A stretch of 64,000 nucleotides of DNA. Origin: Chimonanthus salicifolius. Its lineage: Eukaryota; Streptophyta; Magnoliopsida; Laurales; Calycanthaceae. The DNA lies in contig CM023539.1 in the NCBI GenBank assembly GCA_013350335.1, positions 38,860,631 to 38,924,630 on the forward strand. The letters are read 5' to 3'. Numbering within the stretch: the first letter of the stretch is position 1; each line of letters opens with the position of its first letter. The notes under the pieces are model-generated. The model was not told the origin of the DNA, ran no database searches, and saw nothing but the letters and a program-made list of their open reading frames with translations. The translations under genes and the position numbers were made by a program. This document shows, piece by piece, positions 46,385-57,725 of the stretch.

Positions 46385-48072
46385 GAGGCTTTGTCAGGTA
46401 TTTCCTTTTGGATTGTGAAATCTACTTGAAACATCTTATAATCTGTTGGTAACTAAACCTAGGAGATCCAACTATTTTTAATGGAACTCTGTTACTTGTT
46501 TAGTAATATGATAGTAGACAAGTGGCTATAGCTTGAAGTAGATAAGATGCTGTAGTTCATGTTTTTTCTAAAATGATGGATTTTGCAAGGAACCGTGGTG
46601 ATCAACTTATTTGATGCTTCTTTCCATCATATTTGCACTGATGTAATTAGATTATACTGATTGGAAGTATCTCTTTGAAGGCAACGGTTCTTTGTCTGAG
46701 CATAATCACCCATAGTTGCATAGAATTGAAATGTTTCAAACCCAGCCAATATGATATGCATCTTATTTTTTCAGAAATTTGATATGTTCTTCAGAGTTAA
46801 CTCTATTTTGGCCTAGTTGGCTTCATGTGGGTGTTTTTAGGGCCACATATGGATGTTTTACTTTTCAAAAGTAGGGTGTTTTTAGGTCCAAATTCCATTA
46901 AATCATGACCATCTATAACTTGGAACATTTGGTGCTATATATTATCCAAGAAAACACAGTAGGGCATAACTTTAATAAATAAAATAGCTTTCTGCTGAGT
47001 TTCATCTGTCTTTGCTGAGACTTCAACTTGACAAATATTGGCCTGATGCAGCTTGAGTTTTTGCAAAACCAAGTGAGACCAAGGAGTCGGTTTTGAAATC
47101 CCTGATAGAGTCGAGAGTTGTTACATGAGTTGATGTTTCTCATACCTTGGGTTTTGATTTGATTTGTACTTTTATTTTTTCTCATTTATTTTCCGATTTA
47201 ATATTTTAAGGTTTTATGTTCCCCCAACACATCTTAGTATCTGACTCTATCAGAACCCTCTTTTCTGTTTGAGAGGTACCAGGATATGAGCAAGATGTGA
47301 ATAAGTAGTGTGGCAGGACTATGAAATCAGCTAAAATGGAAATGTGGTAAGGGGTGTTTCTATATTGAATGCAGTACATGCTTGTAGATTCATGAAATTG
47401 CAAACCGATCTTGTAGATTCTTGACTATTTTGGTTATTGTGCTCTTTCTTTTGATCCTCTAGATGATGGGGATGAATTTGACCCACTGGTTCAGATGGCT
47501 GTACCAAATCATTTTCCTATAGTAATAAGAGGCGTGCCTTGCCCCATGCTTAGGCTACAGACCTATTTTGTGCCTTGGCAAGCTTGAGGATAGGTTTATC
47601 ACTTTACCTTAATTAGGTTTATTTCTCCTAGAAAAATTCTCTCATAAACACTTGGATACTTTTCCACAATGAGCATTAGATATTCTGGTTCGTATGCGTT
47701 AGTAGCTAGTGGTATTTGATTAAAAATTTGAATAAACATACAGTATATATGTTTTTTAAATAATAACATATTATATCATTGTGCAGTCGTTTATTTGTCT
47801 AATACTTAATCATTTTAATAATGATGAAACCCGTGGCACTTCCATTTTGATGCTTTAGATGACTAACATAATTTGTTGTTAGTGTTGATTTAATAAAGAC
47901 AAATAACGAATGTACCTCTATATCTTTAAGCATCTACTATTCTAATTATGTTTGGAAAAATTAAGCTTGTGCTTAGGTCTCCTTACACCTGCCGCAAGGC
48001 CTCTCAATGCCTTGACTACCATAGTACCATGCATTTTCCATAGACATTTTTTTTGTTGTCTTAATAGCAGGG
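46385..48072. other. RanGAP 3' flank, no gene seen
   Basis: Right after the stop, GTCAG|GTATTTCC could be a donor for a 3' UTR intron, but this is unproven. No second gene is recognised. Confidence 0.4.
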
Positions 48073-48240
48073 AAAAGAGGACAGATAGGAAGCGAGTCCT
48101 GAGTTTGATTCCACTCTACCTCAAGGGGTCACTCTCTGTAGATTTATCCGATGTGTGGTTAAGGAGACTTGCACATGTCCCGAGGATTAGTTAGGTGTTC
48201 TAAGAGACCATGACACCTTGGTAAAAAAAAGAGGACAGAT
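48073..48240 (+). mobile_element. SINE, 5'-truncated, with 14-bp TSD
   Basis: The body (48087-48226, 140 bp) is flanked by a perfect duplication, aaaagaggacagat (48073-48086 and 48227-48240), and ends in an A-run. It holds a B-box-like GAGTTTGATTCC (48111-48122) and no A-box, as if the tRNA-like head was cut on insertion. Confidence 0.85.
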
Positions 48241-51200
48241 GACATGTCTGGTTCACATTGATTTGGAAAGATAAACTAATCTCCTGGCTTGGATTATTGA
48301 ATTGTGCCATTTTATCATAGTGCATTCAAGGTTTCAGTAGCACAGCAAATGGGCACTAAGGTGTTGGGTGTCAATTTCCAGCGGATGAAATATGTAAGAT
48401 CTCTTTGATTTTAATAAAAATAACAAAATCGTCTTGTTTTCACAGTCTGACACAGACTGGATTTCACAGCGTTGGTTGGATGATGTGGACTAAACCAATT
48501 TTTTTTTTTCCCTGAATTGATTTCCTCAATGAAAGACGGACAACTTCTAAATACACAATTTTTGTAACTACGATATGAGATGCTTGATCTTGTAGGAACG
48601 ATCTGAATACAACTGGTTGTACTAAGGTTATAGTCCACCTGCTCAATGGGGCTCACAACTCACCATGTACTTCGTATGCCTGATTTAGAAGTATTCAGTA
48701 TTGAGTATTGACTACCTGTGACCTGAATATGGCATACGATTTGATAATCCTAATCATTAAATTTGGACACCATAATTTGAACAGTTAGCTTGAAAATTGT
48801 TCAGCCATTTTTAAGTTGGCCACTTGCAATCTTTTCGAAGCCTCTTTAGCCAACCGTTAACAGCACATGTAAGTGAACTTTGTAAATTGGCTGAATTTTG
48901 ATCTTTGAGGTTTACGATGGAGGAAGCTAAGTTGGACAGAAATGCCATACCAGCCATCAAGGTCCGGGAAATTATTCGTCGTGAACTGGTTCACAATGAT
49001 CCATTGTATAATTTGAATATTAACTCTTTGAAACATATGCAAGCTTACACACATCGGATAACTTTACGAGGATTGAACCTTTGGGATAGAGTGGAAATCG
49101 AATTCAAGAATCTTGTAGTGGGTTCTTGGCCATCGCTCCAGTCTCTTTGAGTTGTTTGAATGTTGATCTTTTGATTAAGTATTTAACTAAATTCAAAAAG
49201 TAAAGTCCGACATTTATTCAAAGGTTTAGCTTGAAAGTTTACAGCAATTTTTTTGAAACACTTCACAATGAATCATTTCTTTCAATGTTGTCAAGAGGAA
49301 AGGGAAACATGTGATCTCTAATACTCTATTTGTTTGATTTTTAACTTTTGTTAACATGCATAACTGAGACCGGGGGTATAAATCTTAGCCAATACTGTGC
49401 GTATTGGCCGAGATATCTCGAGTTTTTTTTTCTTCTGAAGACTGAGGTATTCAGGCGTCTCACCTGACTAATATTTAGAGCATATGTAAATCTTTCAATC
49501 TACACATGCTGGGTATAGAACAATAGTGAGTGGCTCTTTTTTGTGTTGAGAGACATTTAATTCCATCACTTTCCATAAACGAAGGTGAATTTTGACTACT
49601 AAGTCAACTTCTTGTTCTGGTACTCATTCTTAATTGACATTTATCCTTATTTGGCCAATATATTACATTTCATATTACTGTATGAAAACCTGACACATTA
49701 AAAGTTAGAATATTTATAGAATTGAACAATTTGAGATATTTATAGAATTGATCAATTGCAAATCGTTCAATTCTATCGTGGATCTTAAACGCTTTTAAAA
49801 TGGTTGATTTCATGAAAATGGCCCAAAATTGTCTTTTTCTACATATAAAACAGATGGTCTAATACTTGAATGTGCACCTCAAAGTATAGTTTGGTAACCT
49901 CAACACAGTTTGCTTCGTCATGGCGAGAGTGATCTATTTGGCTAAAAAATTTCAGTTCAAATATTGACCAAAAAATAAATTTCAGAGATATAAGTGATAT
50001 TTATAAAAAATTGTATTGGTTGATATTTGTCAGATTTAAGTTGAAATTAATATTTTTAAAAAAAATTAGTTAAATTTTGGAATTTCCCCTATTTACAAAT
50101 TTAAGTCAACATTGCTGATGTGATTGAAATATTGGCCAAAAATTTTCAATTCCTTTAGAGATTGAAAAATTGATTTCTACTGAAATTTATTACTTAAATC
50201 ATAACCCTCTTTTAAGTCGATAACGGCTTGCTGGCATTTATATATCCAATTCCAAGACTTTCTTCAAAAGATTTGTGGACTTCCCAAAGTATTCAGTCAT
50301 GAATCGAGGGCATTACTGGTATTACTTTACAAGTTTAAGAAAAATGAAGGTAACAGATCCGCTACTCCTTTATTGTCGTAAACTTGTGCTTGTCCATCCT
50401 AATCTGGCCATCTCTTAAATCCATTGCCCTAGAAACATGATATCTCAATTGAGCAAATAGCTCGTGTGCTAGTGGCAATTGAGCCAACTATTAAATTAAG
50501 TTTTATACATCTATTTCCGTATAAGTTTCTTTCTACTATGAATATTGTCTTTTTCTCTATGAGAAATTTGCTTTGGGCTTTAGCCGTTCGAGTTGGATTA
50601 TGAGATTGTCGTTAGAATCTTTATAGTGTTGGAGAGTTTTACATTGAAAGTGTAAAGAGAAATTTAAGAATTTATAAAGTATTTAAGTCACTTTACCTAA
50701 AAGATTAATATTTTGGACGGAAAATCTAAGTCCTAACACGTAGGTAATTTCTTTCTCGCTGAATGTATTATAATTGTCTTCCTTAAGTGATGCATCAATG
50801 TCTTCGTGCACTTAGGTTGACTTGCAGGTCCGAACATTTTGAAATCATGTGCCTTCACCCAATGCACGTGAAATACTTAACCTTGCTCCAGCCTTTCCGG
50901 TGAAAGGTTGAATGGTCAACTTGAAAGTTTAGGAGCAACAACTAGGTTTCTTTCCTAGGGTTTGCTTAGCTCCCCATTGCCTCCCTTTAATCTTCGTGAT
51001 TGGCCCCAGCAAATTTTAAATTGAAAATTCTTCTTGGGAGAGTATTCCAAAAAGAAGCTATCCTGATAGGATTCACCAGTTGTCTAGCTGGAGATTGGCT
51101 GACCATTCCTCTATAGATCTTTCTGCACTCTTGACATGGTTCTGGGATATTGGAAATCACCTTGAAAAGTTACTTTGTTTTGAGCTTTTCATACGTGCCA

Positions 51201-52060
51201 TGAAATGAAGCTTAGATCATTATTCTTAGATAGAATACAATTTTTCCAAATCTAATATATAACGATCTGTTCCGTTAGTACAATATTATCTGTTTTGGGC
51301 TCACACACACGAGTTCGTACGGCTTTGCATTGGTAAGCCAATCCAATGTTGCTCTCACAATGCCTTATATTAGAAAGAGGAAAACTACCACTTTTATACC
51401 AGGGAATTTCCAATGCAACTAGTAATATGAGACTTTTTCCTTCATAGACATGATCCACATTATAAACCCCCTCTGAGGTGGGGTATTACACAATAAATAT
51501 AATTTGATTGGTCATTAGGTAATTGAAGTTAATATTTAGGCAATACCACACACTTGTTTTGCTTTGCCACATCCAAAGAATATATTTTTCATTATCTTTT
51601 CTGCAGATAGGACATTGGGGATCTATTCTAGGATAAATTTGTTAAGTCTTTGCGGAGTTGGAAGCCTACTTTTGAGTAATTTTAGAAGTAAATAACCATC
51701 TAAGCTCTTTTATCATGGTCTCCTAAATTTATTCATAATATCATACACAGGGAAGATCTCTAATTTTATTTTCATTCGAGGCAGGTCTATTTGCATTGTC
51801 CTGTAATCTTAGTTACACTAGTTTTCTACTGATAGTTATTGGTTTCTTGAAATTTTAGAATATCAATCCTTTTTTTTCCCTCTTATTTATCAACTTCCTT
51901 CCTCCTTTATCAATAACTTATATTCATTTTATTGTCAATATTCTTTTCATTTGGATTATTCTTGTGTGTTTGGTTCTTCTTGTTTTATTATTCTGTAAAA
52001 AAATAAAATATAATAAACTGTCTGTCAAAAGTTCTATCTCAATTTTTTTTAGATTATGAC
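48241..52060. other. No recognised gene
   Basis: A 77-codon frame at 48917-49150 (starting MEEAKLDRNAIPAIKV) has no similarity I recognise and no supporting context. At 49372-49430, GGGGGTATAAATCTTAGCC and TATTGGCCGAGATATC may be a weak member of the TATCGGCC family. The rest is AT-rich. Confidence 0.4.
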
Positions 52061-52373
52061 ATTCAACAAAAAAAGGTTTTCGTTGTTATGATCCTCGGAC
52101 TTTGCATATTTCTCATCATGTCATCTTCTCAGAACATGTTCCATTTTTCACATTATCAAGGTTTAAATCATCTACTTCATTTTTTTCTCTATTTGATGCA
52201 TTCTCCTCTCTTTTCCTTCATCTACAATAGCACCACTTGACAATGGCTTACTAGTCGACTCTCTCCCGACTCTACTTCCATTAATGATATTTCCAGCGAA
52301 TCTCAATTGGTAACTCGTCGTTATAGAAGAAGTCACCGTCTAATCAACTATTTGCAAGTCTATTATTTTTTAG

Positions 52374-52576
52374 ATGGCCATTTAGACATCCAATGTTTTT
52401 TTATGAGACATTCGATTTTAAATTTTTTTATGAAAATTACTATTTTGTCTTTCAGTTAAAAAAAAAAAAGATGATTCTTCTACACAAAATTAATGAGCAA
52501 AATAGTAATTTTCTACAAAAAAATTGAAATCGACTTCTCTTAAAAAAAAAAAATCAAATATCTAAATAGCTACCAT
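52374..52576. mobile_element. MITE-like element, ATGGCCAT family, copy 2
   Basis: The ends are ATGGCCATTTAGACATCC and, reverse-complemented, ATGGTAGCTATTTAGATAT. Size is 203 bp, with an A/T-rich centre. The flanks attttttag and atttttttt are a possible diverged 9-bp duplication. It resembles the element at 22837-23019 and sits between the integrase and reverse transcriptase pieces of the copia relic. Confidence 0.6.
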
Positions 52577-52763
52577 ATTTTTTTTCTCACCTGTTTTTTA
52601 TCCTTGCATGAGTCAATTACCTACCAAGAAGTCAACTGTGTTCCTCACAGCAAGCAATGCTTTAAAAAGGTCTCATACCTCAGATCTTGGTCCATTACCA
52701 CATGTGGAAGCCATCATTGGATGTAGATGATTATTCAAAATCAAAATTCGGTCAAATGGTATC

Positions 52764-52971
52764 TTTCAATGCAGAGGTACAGATATCGGTTGATACATAT
52801 CGTATCGACTGATATGTATCGATTTTGAAGTAGTGAATATCGGTCGATATATATCGTTATCGATCGATATTCACAATATCGATTGAAATATCGGACGTAT
52901 TATATCGGCTGATATTGACTGGAGAGAGAAAAATATCGACTAATAACGATTTTTTAACCCCTGTTTCAATG
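52764..52971. mobile_element. hAT-like MITE of the TATCGGCCGATA family, copy B
   Basis: The body (52772-52963, 192 bp) is flanked by a perfect 8-bp TSD, tttcaatg (52764-52771 and 52964-52971). It starts CAGAGGTACAGATATCGG and, reverse-complemented, the other end starts CAGGGGTTAAAAAATCG. Core palindromes have decayed (TATCGTATCGACTGATA). It splits the copia reverse-transcriptase relic just before the RLVAKGYRQ motif. Confidence 0.85.
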
Positions 52972-53265
52972 TTCGTTTAGTGGCAAAAGGATATAGACAG
53001 GACTATGATATTAATTATGAAAAGACTTTTGCTCTGATTGCTTGTATGATATCTGTTCGCATTCTAATTGTACAGTTGCTGCTATTCGAAATTAGCCTTT
53101 CTATCAAATAGATATAGATTGAAAAATGCCTTCTTACGTGGTGATTTGCAGAAGAAAATATACATGAAACATTTTTATGGTCTATCTCAACCTCGAGATC
53201 ATGTCTACCAACTCATTTGTGCCTCATACGGTAGTGACTTGACCTGAGATGATCTGAAACGAGGA

Positions 53266-54907
53266 TATTTTTGGGCGCTTCATTCGGACACCTCATGTGT
53301 AAATTACCATTTTGTCCACCCTTAACGATTTTACCGTTAAATTTTCATATCCTTCCAACGTTGCTACAGTAAAAAAAATCTTAACAGTATATATATATAT
53401 ATTTATTTATTTTAAAGTTATTTTTTAATCACTGTGTATTTTCAAAATTTCTCAAATTAAATATTCGGACTAATTACGATAGTCTGATAAAAATACTTTA
53501 ACAATTGAAGGTCTTTTGACACTCCCAAACAGGGAATAAAAAATCGGTTAAACCGATATATCGGCCGATATTTTTCTCTCTCCTTTGATATCGGTATATT
53601 TCTCTCTCCTCCGATATCGGAATCGTGAAAAACCGTGAAAAACGTCAAAAAACCGTGAGAACCCATGAAATCCTGAACCGTTGAAAACCGTGTAAAAACC
53701 GTATCGGTGTTTTTAAAAAAAAAATTAAAAAAAAATTAAATACCGATATTTATGAATATCGGCCGATATTGTGGCCGATATTTCGGACCGAATATCGGCC
53801 GATATTCCGGACCGAATATCGGCCGATATTCGGTATGTACGGCCGATACTTATCGTATCGGCCGATATTACTCAGTCTTAAAAAACCGATATATATCGGC
53901 CGATACGTATCGTATCGGCCGATATTTGAATCTTAGCTCCCAAATGCTTAAAACACAGTATTTTACAAATAAGAGTATCCCTTGGCTGTGTGGAAAATAT
54001 ATTTAGAAGTTTGAAAAGACCTTAAAGTCTTAAAGTAATTTTATCAGGTTATCGTAATTAGTCTGGATATTTAATTTGAGAAATTTTGGAAATACACAAT
54101 GTTTAAAAAATAACTTGTCGATATCTCCTTTAAAACTTTAAAATTATTTTTTAAGCACTGTGTATTTTCAAAATTTCTCAAATTGAATATCCGGACTAAT
54201 TACGATAACCTGATAAAAATACTTTAAGACTTAAAGGTCTTTTGACATCCCAAATATATTTTCCACACAGCTAAGGAATACCCTTATTTGTAAAACACTG
54301 TATTTTAAGCATTTAGGAGTGTCAAAAGACCTTAAATTCTTAAAAAATTTTATCAGGCTATTATAATTAGTCCGGATATTCAATTTGAGAAATTTTGGAA
54401 ATACACAGTGCTTAAAAAATAACTGTCTATATTGTCGATATCGTCTTTAAAACTTTAAAATTATTTTTTAAGCACGGTGTATTTTCAAAATTTCTCAAAT
54501 TGAATATCCGGACTAATTATGATAACCTGATAAAAATACTTTAAGACTTAAAGGTCTTTTGACACTCCTAAATATATTTTTCATATAGCCAAGGGATACT
54601 CTTATTTGTAAAACAATGTGTTTTAAGCATTTGGAAGTGTCAAAAGACCTTGAATTCTTAAAATATTTTTATCATGCTATCGTAATTAGTTCGGATATTT
54701 AATTTGAAAAATTTTAAAAATATATAATGCTTAAAAAATAATTTTAAAATTTAAAAAAAAATTACTGTTCATCTTCATTCGAAGGATCTGATCCTTCGAA
54801 TGATAAGGATGTGAAAATTTAAGTGTATAATCGTTGGTAATTTACACATAAAATTTTAAAAGAAATGTTTTCTGACCGGAAGTGTCTGAATGGGAAGCCT
54901 ATTTTTG
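53266..54907. mobile_element. Foldback-like element of alternating inverted units
   Basis: The body (53274-54899, 1626 bp) is flanked by a perfect 8-bp candidate TSD, tatttttg (53266-53273 and 54900-54907). The ends GGCGCTTCATTCGGACAC and, reverse-complemented, GGCTTCCCATTCAGACAC are TIRs, with further inverted blocks (ATGTGTAAATTACCA, AAATTTTCATATCCTT). The interior is a series of about 130-150-bp units in alternating orientation (TTTTCAAAATTTCTCAAATT and its inverse AATTTGAGAAATTTTGGAAA), forming about three long hairpins. A MITE copy is nested inside. No coding capacity is seen. The superfamily is uncertain. Confidence 0.78.
53522..53944. mobile_element. hAT-like MITE of the TATCGGCCGATA family, copy C
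   Basis: The body (53530-53936, 407 bp) is flanked by a perfect 8-bp TSD, ctcccaaa (53522-53529 and 53937-53944). It starts CAGGGAATAAAAAATCGG; the other end, reverse-complemented, starts CTAAGATTCAAATATCGG. It has at least six TATCGGCCGATA-type palindromes and a block of AAAACCGTGA repeats that parallels the ACGGTTTTT block of copy A in inverse orientation. Confidence 0.85.
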
Positions 54908-55194
54908 AATTAAGAATTAGAGATTGAAAGTTAGTTCATTGTACAAATCTTGAAAAGAGCTTTCCTATTGACTCAATTTTGACCGAATCCAAGTTGGGGA
55001 ACTCAAATTATGGCCATTTCAAATAAAATTATGAAATTTGTTTTCAACCGTTGATATTCGTAAAACAAAACTCATTTAAATCAAGTGGCTTTCGACTTTT
55101 TGGACCTTCTAAAAAGATCAGATTTTCAATTTGGTCCCTCCAAATCCCTAATTATGGGTACGCATAATAAACTTAAGACCCGCGACCCATTGAA
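54908..55194. other. No recognised feature
   Basis: AT-rich intergenic DNA. Confidence 0.4.
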
Positions 55195-55533
55195 ACCTTA
55201 AACCCTCCTCCCCTACAGCTACGGACGAAACAGAGTCGTCGCCGTAGCCTGTGTGCTGGGCAAATAGGAGGAGAGACTTCTCTTCTTTTCCTTCTTCCTT
55301 CTGGAAGAGAGGTAGATGGCAACCTTCTCATGCGCTCTGCCAGTGGCTCTGGACCTCCTCCCGTCACTACAGTGAACTCACCTTTCCCAGAAACGCCTGT
55401 AAAAAGGGTTTCAAACAATCTCCTCAGTCATTCACTCCCTCTCACTCTTAAGCTTTCTTTTCTTCACATTCTCTGAAGAACTTGTGGAACCTCTGTGTGC
55501 AGAAACCATCCTTATTCTGCAAATCAAAACACT
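55195..55533 (+). other. GC-richer block resembling a first exon
   Basis: A distinctly less AT-rich block with CT-rich stretches, an ATG at 55315 (16-codon frame MATFSCALPV to a stop at 55374) and a strong donor-like site at its end (AACACT|GTAAGTTG, about 55533). It looks like a gene start or a captured gene fragment, but no frame resembles a protein I know and no second exon was identified. Confidence 0.3.
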
Positions 55534-56809
55534 GTAAGTTGTTTTCCAAGTTTCCCATTTCGATTTCTATTAAAAAAATTATGTTTAGATAATTGAAATT
55601 AATTGATTTTTTATTAAGAAACCTTCCGTAAAGATGAAATTTCAATTTGGAATAAAAAATCACCATTTCTGATTTTTTATCAAAAAAATTCCCGTGTTTG
55701 CAAATCGGGCTCGAAGGGCTTGAAGACAAAACTTCGAAGGGTCAAAGGCCCATCTTCGAGGGGTCGAACCCAATAGGGTCTTTTTCGGAAAATTCTTTTT
55801 TAAGAACAGGTTTCTATGGGGGACTTAATTGTAATTTATGAAAAAGGTTTAAAAGTGGGTTTTAAGTTAATTATCCTGTTTAAACTTTAAACTTGTGTAT
55901 GAAAAAAAAGATTATTACTTATTATTTTCAGGCTTTTTAAAACACTCTTTACCTACTTTTAAGTTGAGGAGATTCAACCAAACTTTAAATACTTTAATGT
56001 TGTGTATTTAACTAAAGACATTTTTAAATAAATTTTTTCGAATGCTAATTGCCATTTTGGGCCTATAGAATCTTGACAAAAATGGAACAAAAAATGATAA
56101 CCGAGTAGCACTTACATGTAAGGGAATTAATGAGTTAGTTCTAAACACCTACGTAAGTTTGAATAGTACCCGCAAGTTGAGGTCTAGCTTTCTAATCGAA
56201 TACAAGACTTAGACATGTGCAAAATATAGCGTTGTGTAAAGAAAAATTGAATAAATTACGGTGACTAAGTTGAACAAGAAACGCACACCTTTTAACATGC
56301 TGGGTTGTAAAGACTGATTAATTATTGTTGGATTTTGTTATTCCAACTGTTGACATGTGAAATAATGATGTACTTGATGGATAATATGTTATAAATAATA
56401 TATATATATGTGATATGTTTTGAAACTCAAAATCTTTTATGGTAATTTTTTTGAATTATAATAGAAGATACATGTCAGAATTTATTTGAGAGCTTGGATT
56501 TTTTTCAAAGTTTTAGATTTTTTTTTTAAATTTTAAGATATATTTTATTCGTATCAAAATTTTGATTTTCAATGGTTTAAAATCTATAAAAATGACCCTT
56601 ATTTCTTTTAAAATATGCTCACTCTAATTTTTTTCTATTTTACTTATTTTTTATATTTTTAAAATATAGAAGAGAGGCCTGGATCGACAATACATATCAG
56701 TCTAGTGCATTTAAAACCCCTGCATTTAATACAATATTTATATTCTGCCGCCTCTAATTTTCTCGTCAAAAGATCTGATGGCATCAAAATCATATCTAAG
56801 CAAATTTGA
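55534..56809. other. No recognised gene
   Basis: AT-rich DNA with an AT dinucleotide run near 56395-56410. Confidence 0.4.
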
Positions 56810-56935
56810 AGGATTTAGCTTGATGGTTAAGAGCTTACCTCATGAAGAGAGGTCTTAGATTCGATTGACACTCAACTTCAATGAGGGCCACCTATAGACC
56901 TATAGAGTTACTCACTGGCCTGATTAGTATGAACT
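56810..56935 (+). mobile_element. tRNA-derived SINE relic
   Basis: TTTAGCTTGATGGTTAAGAG (A-box-like, 56813-56832) is followed at tRNA-like spacing by AGATTCGATTGAC (B-box-like, 56857-56869), then a short unique tail. This is the Pol III promoter layout of plant SINEs. No TSD or A-tail is clear. Confidence 0.5.
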
Positions 56936-56952
56936 CATTCTGATCCAAGTCA

Positions 56953-56976
56953 CACGTGCTGTAGATGACACACGTG
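56953..56976. promoter_or_regulatory. Two G-boxes upstream of FZL
   Basis: CACGTG occurs at 56953-56958 and 56971-56976, 18 bp apart and about 225-245 bp before the FZL start codon. G-boxes bind bZIP and bHLH factors in light- and ABA-responsive plant promoters. A functional role here is inferred. Confidence 0.5.
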
Positions 56977-57199
56977 TTCCGCGCGCGCCCAACGGTATGA
57001 ACTGGAAAAGGGCGCGCTCAAATCTCAGTCCCCATGTCTTCTCCTCTATCATTGGACCATTAAGACGTGTGAGTGGATAAAGGCACAGAGACACAAAGAA
57101 AAAAAAAGGAAAGAGAAGCAGAAGAAGATAAGGTCTGAAAACGTGCCTTCTCCATCTCTACTTTCTCTCCTCTCCAAAACCCTAGCACGTATTCTTTCC

Positions 57200-57725
57200 A
57201 TGGTCTCATCACTATGCAATCTCTCGCAAATACGGCTTTTGAAACCCCTTCTCTTCCCCAAGCACGAGTCCTCTAACCATGTCCAGCGTTCCACCCGCAA
57301 ATTCCACTCTCGCCGCTATTATCACTATCATCGTCCACCTTTGATTTATGCTGTAGGTCCTACCTTCTCATCCAATGCTGATCCTCAGAAACAACCAGAG
57401 CAGCAGCAGCAGCAGCAGAAGATCAGAACCCTTTTCCCAGGTGGGTTCAAGAGGCCGGAAATCAAGGTGCCAACACTCGTGCTCCAGTTGAATTGTGACG
57501 TGGTGCTGATGAGGGAAGATGCATTGTATGCTGTAGATGTTGCTGTCTCTAAGTGGGTGGGGATCGTCGTGCTTGATGCTGCTGGGGAGGAGAGTGGTGG
57601 GCGGCTGTATGAAGCCGCATGTATGCTGAAGTCGGTAATTAGAGATAGGGCTTATCTCTTGATTGCAGAGCGAGTGGACATTGCTGCTGCTGTTGGGGCT
57701 AGCGGTGTTGTTCTTTCTGATAAAG
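57200..57725 (+). CDS. FZL: FZO-like chloroplast dynamin-related protein, exon 1
   Basis: FZL is a dynamin-superfamily GTPase of chloroplast thylakoid and envelope membranes that shapes thylakoids and chloroplasts. I take the ATG at 57200 (context TTCCATGGTC); the frame is open further upstream but without another ATG. Residues 1 to about 55 are rich in basic and Ser residues, as in a transit peptide. A six-Gln run (68-73) is encoded by CAG repeats. From residue 77 the family pattern TLFPGGFKRPEIKVPTLVLQ begins, then the thiamine-phosphate-synthase-like domain (AVSKWVGIVVLDA, RLYEAACMLKSVIRDRAYLL, IAERVDIAAAVGASGVVLSD). The exon ends DK-G with donor GTTTGC in phase 1. The gene continues in exons 2 and 3 and runs off the right edge, so only the part before the GTPase domain is seen. 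Confidence 0.88.

Larger units (their letters stand above)
52060..53265 (+). pseudogene. Copia pol relic interrupted by two MITEs
   Basis: KKGFRCYDPRTLHISHHVIF and SEHVPFF (about 52070-52155) match the end of a Ty1/copia integrase region. After the first MITE, ALKRSHTSDLGPLPHVEAII and GCR-stop-LFKIKIRSNG (to 52763) match the start of the copia reverse transcriptase. After the second MITE, RLVAKGYRQDYDINYEKTFA follows, then FYQIDIENAFLRGDLQKKIY (frame shift near 53088). Stops and shifts show a dead relic. No LTRs were found. Confidence 0.8.

Noticed and set aside
48917..49150. 77-codon frame starting MEEAKLDRNAIPAIKV
   Set aside because: The composition looks protein-like, but I recognise no family, and there is no promoter or splice context to support it.
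57143..57199. Upstream extension of the FZL frame
   Set aside because: The frame is open but begins at GTG; the first ATG in frame is at 57200, so the extension is treated as leader.
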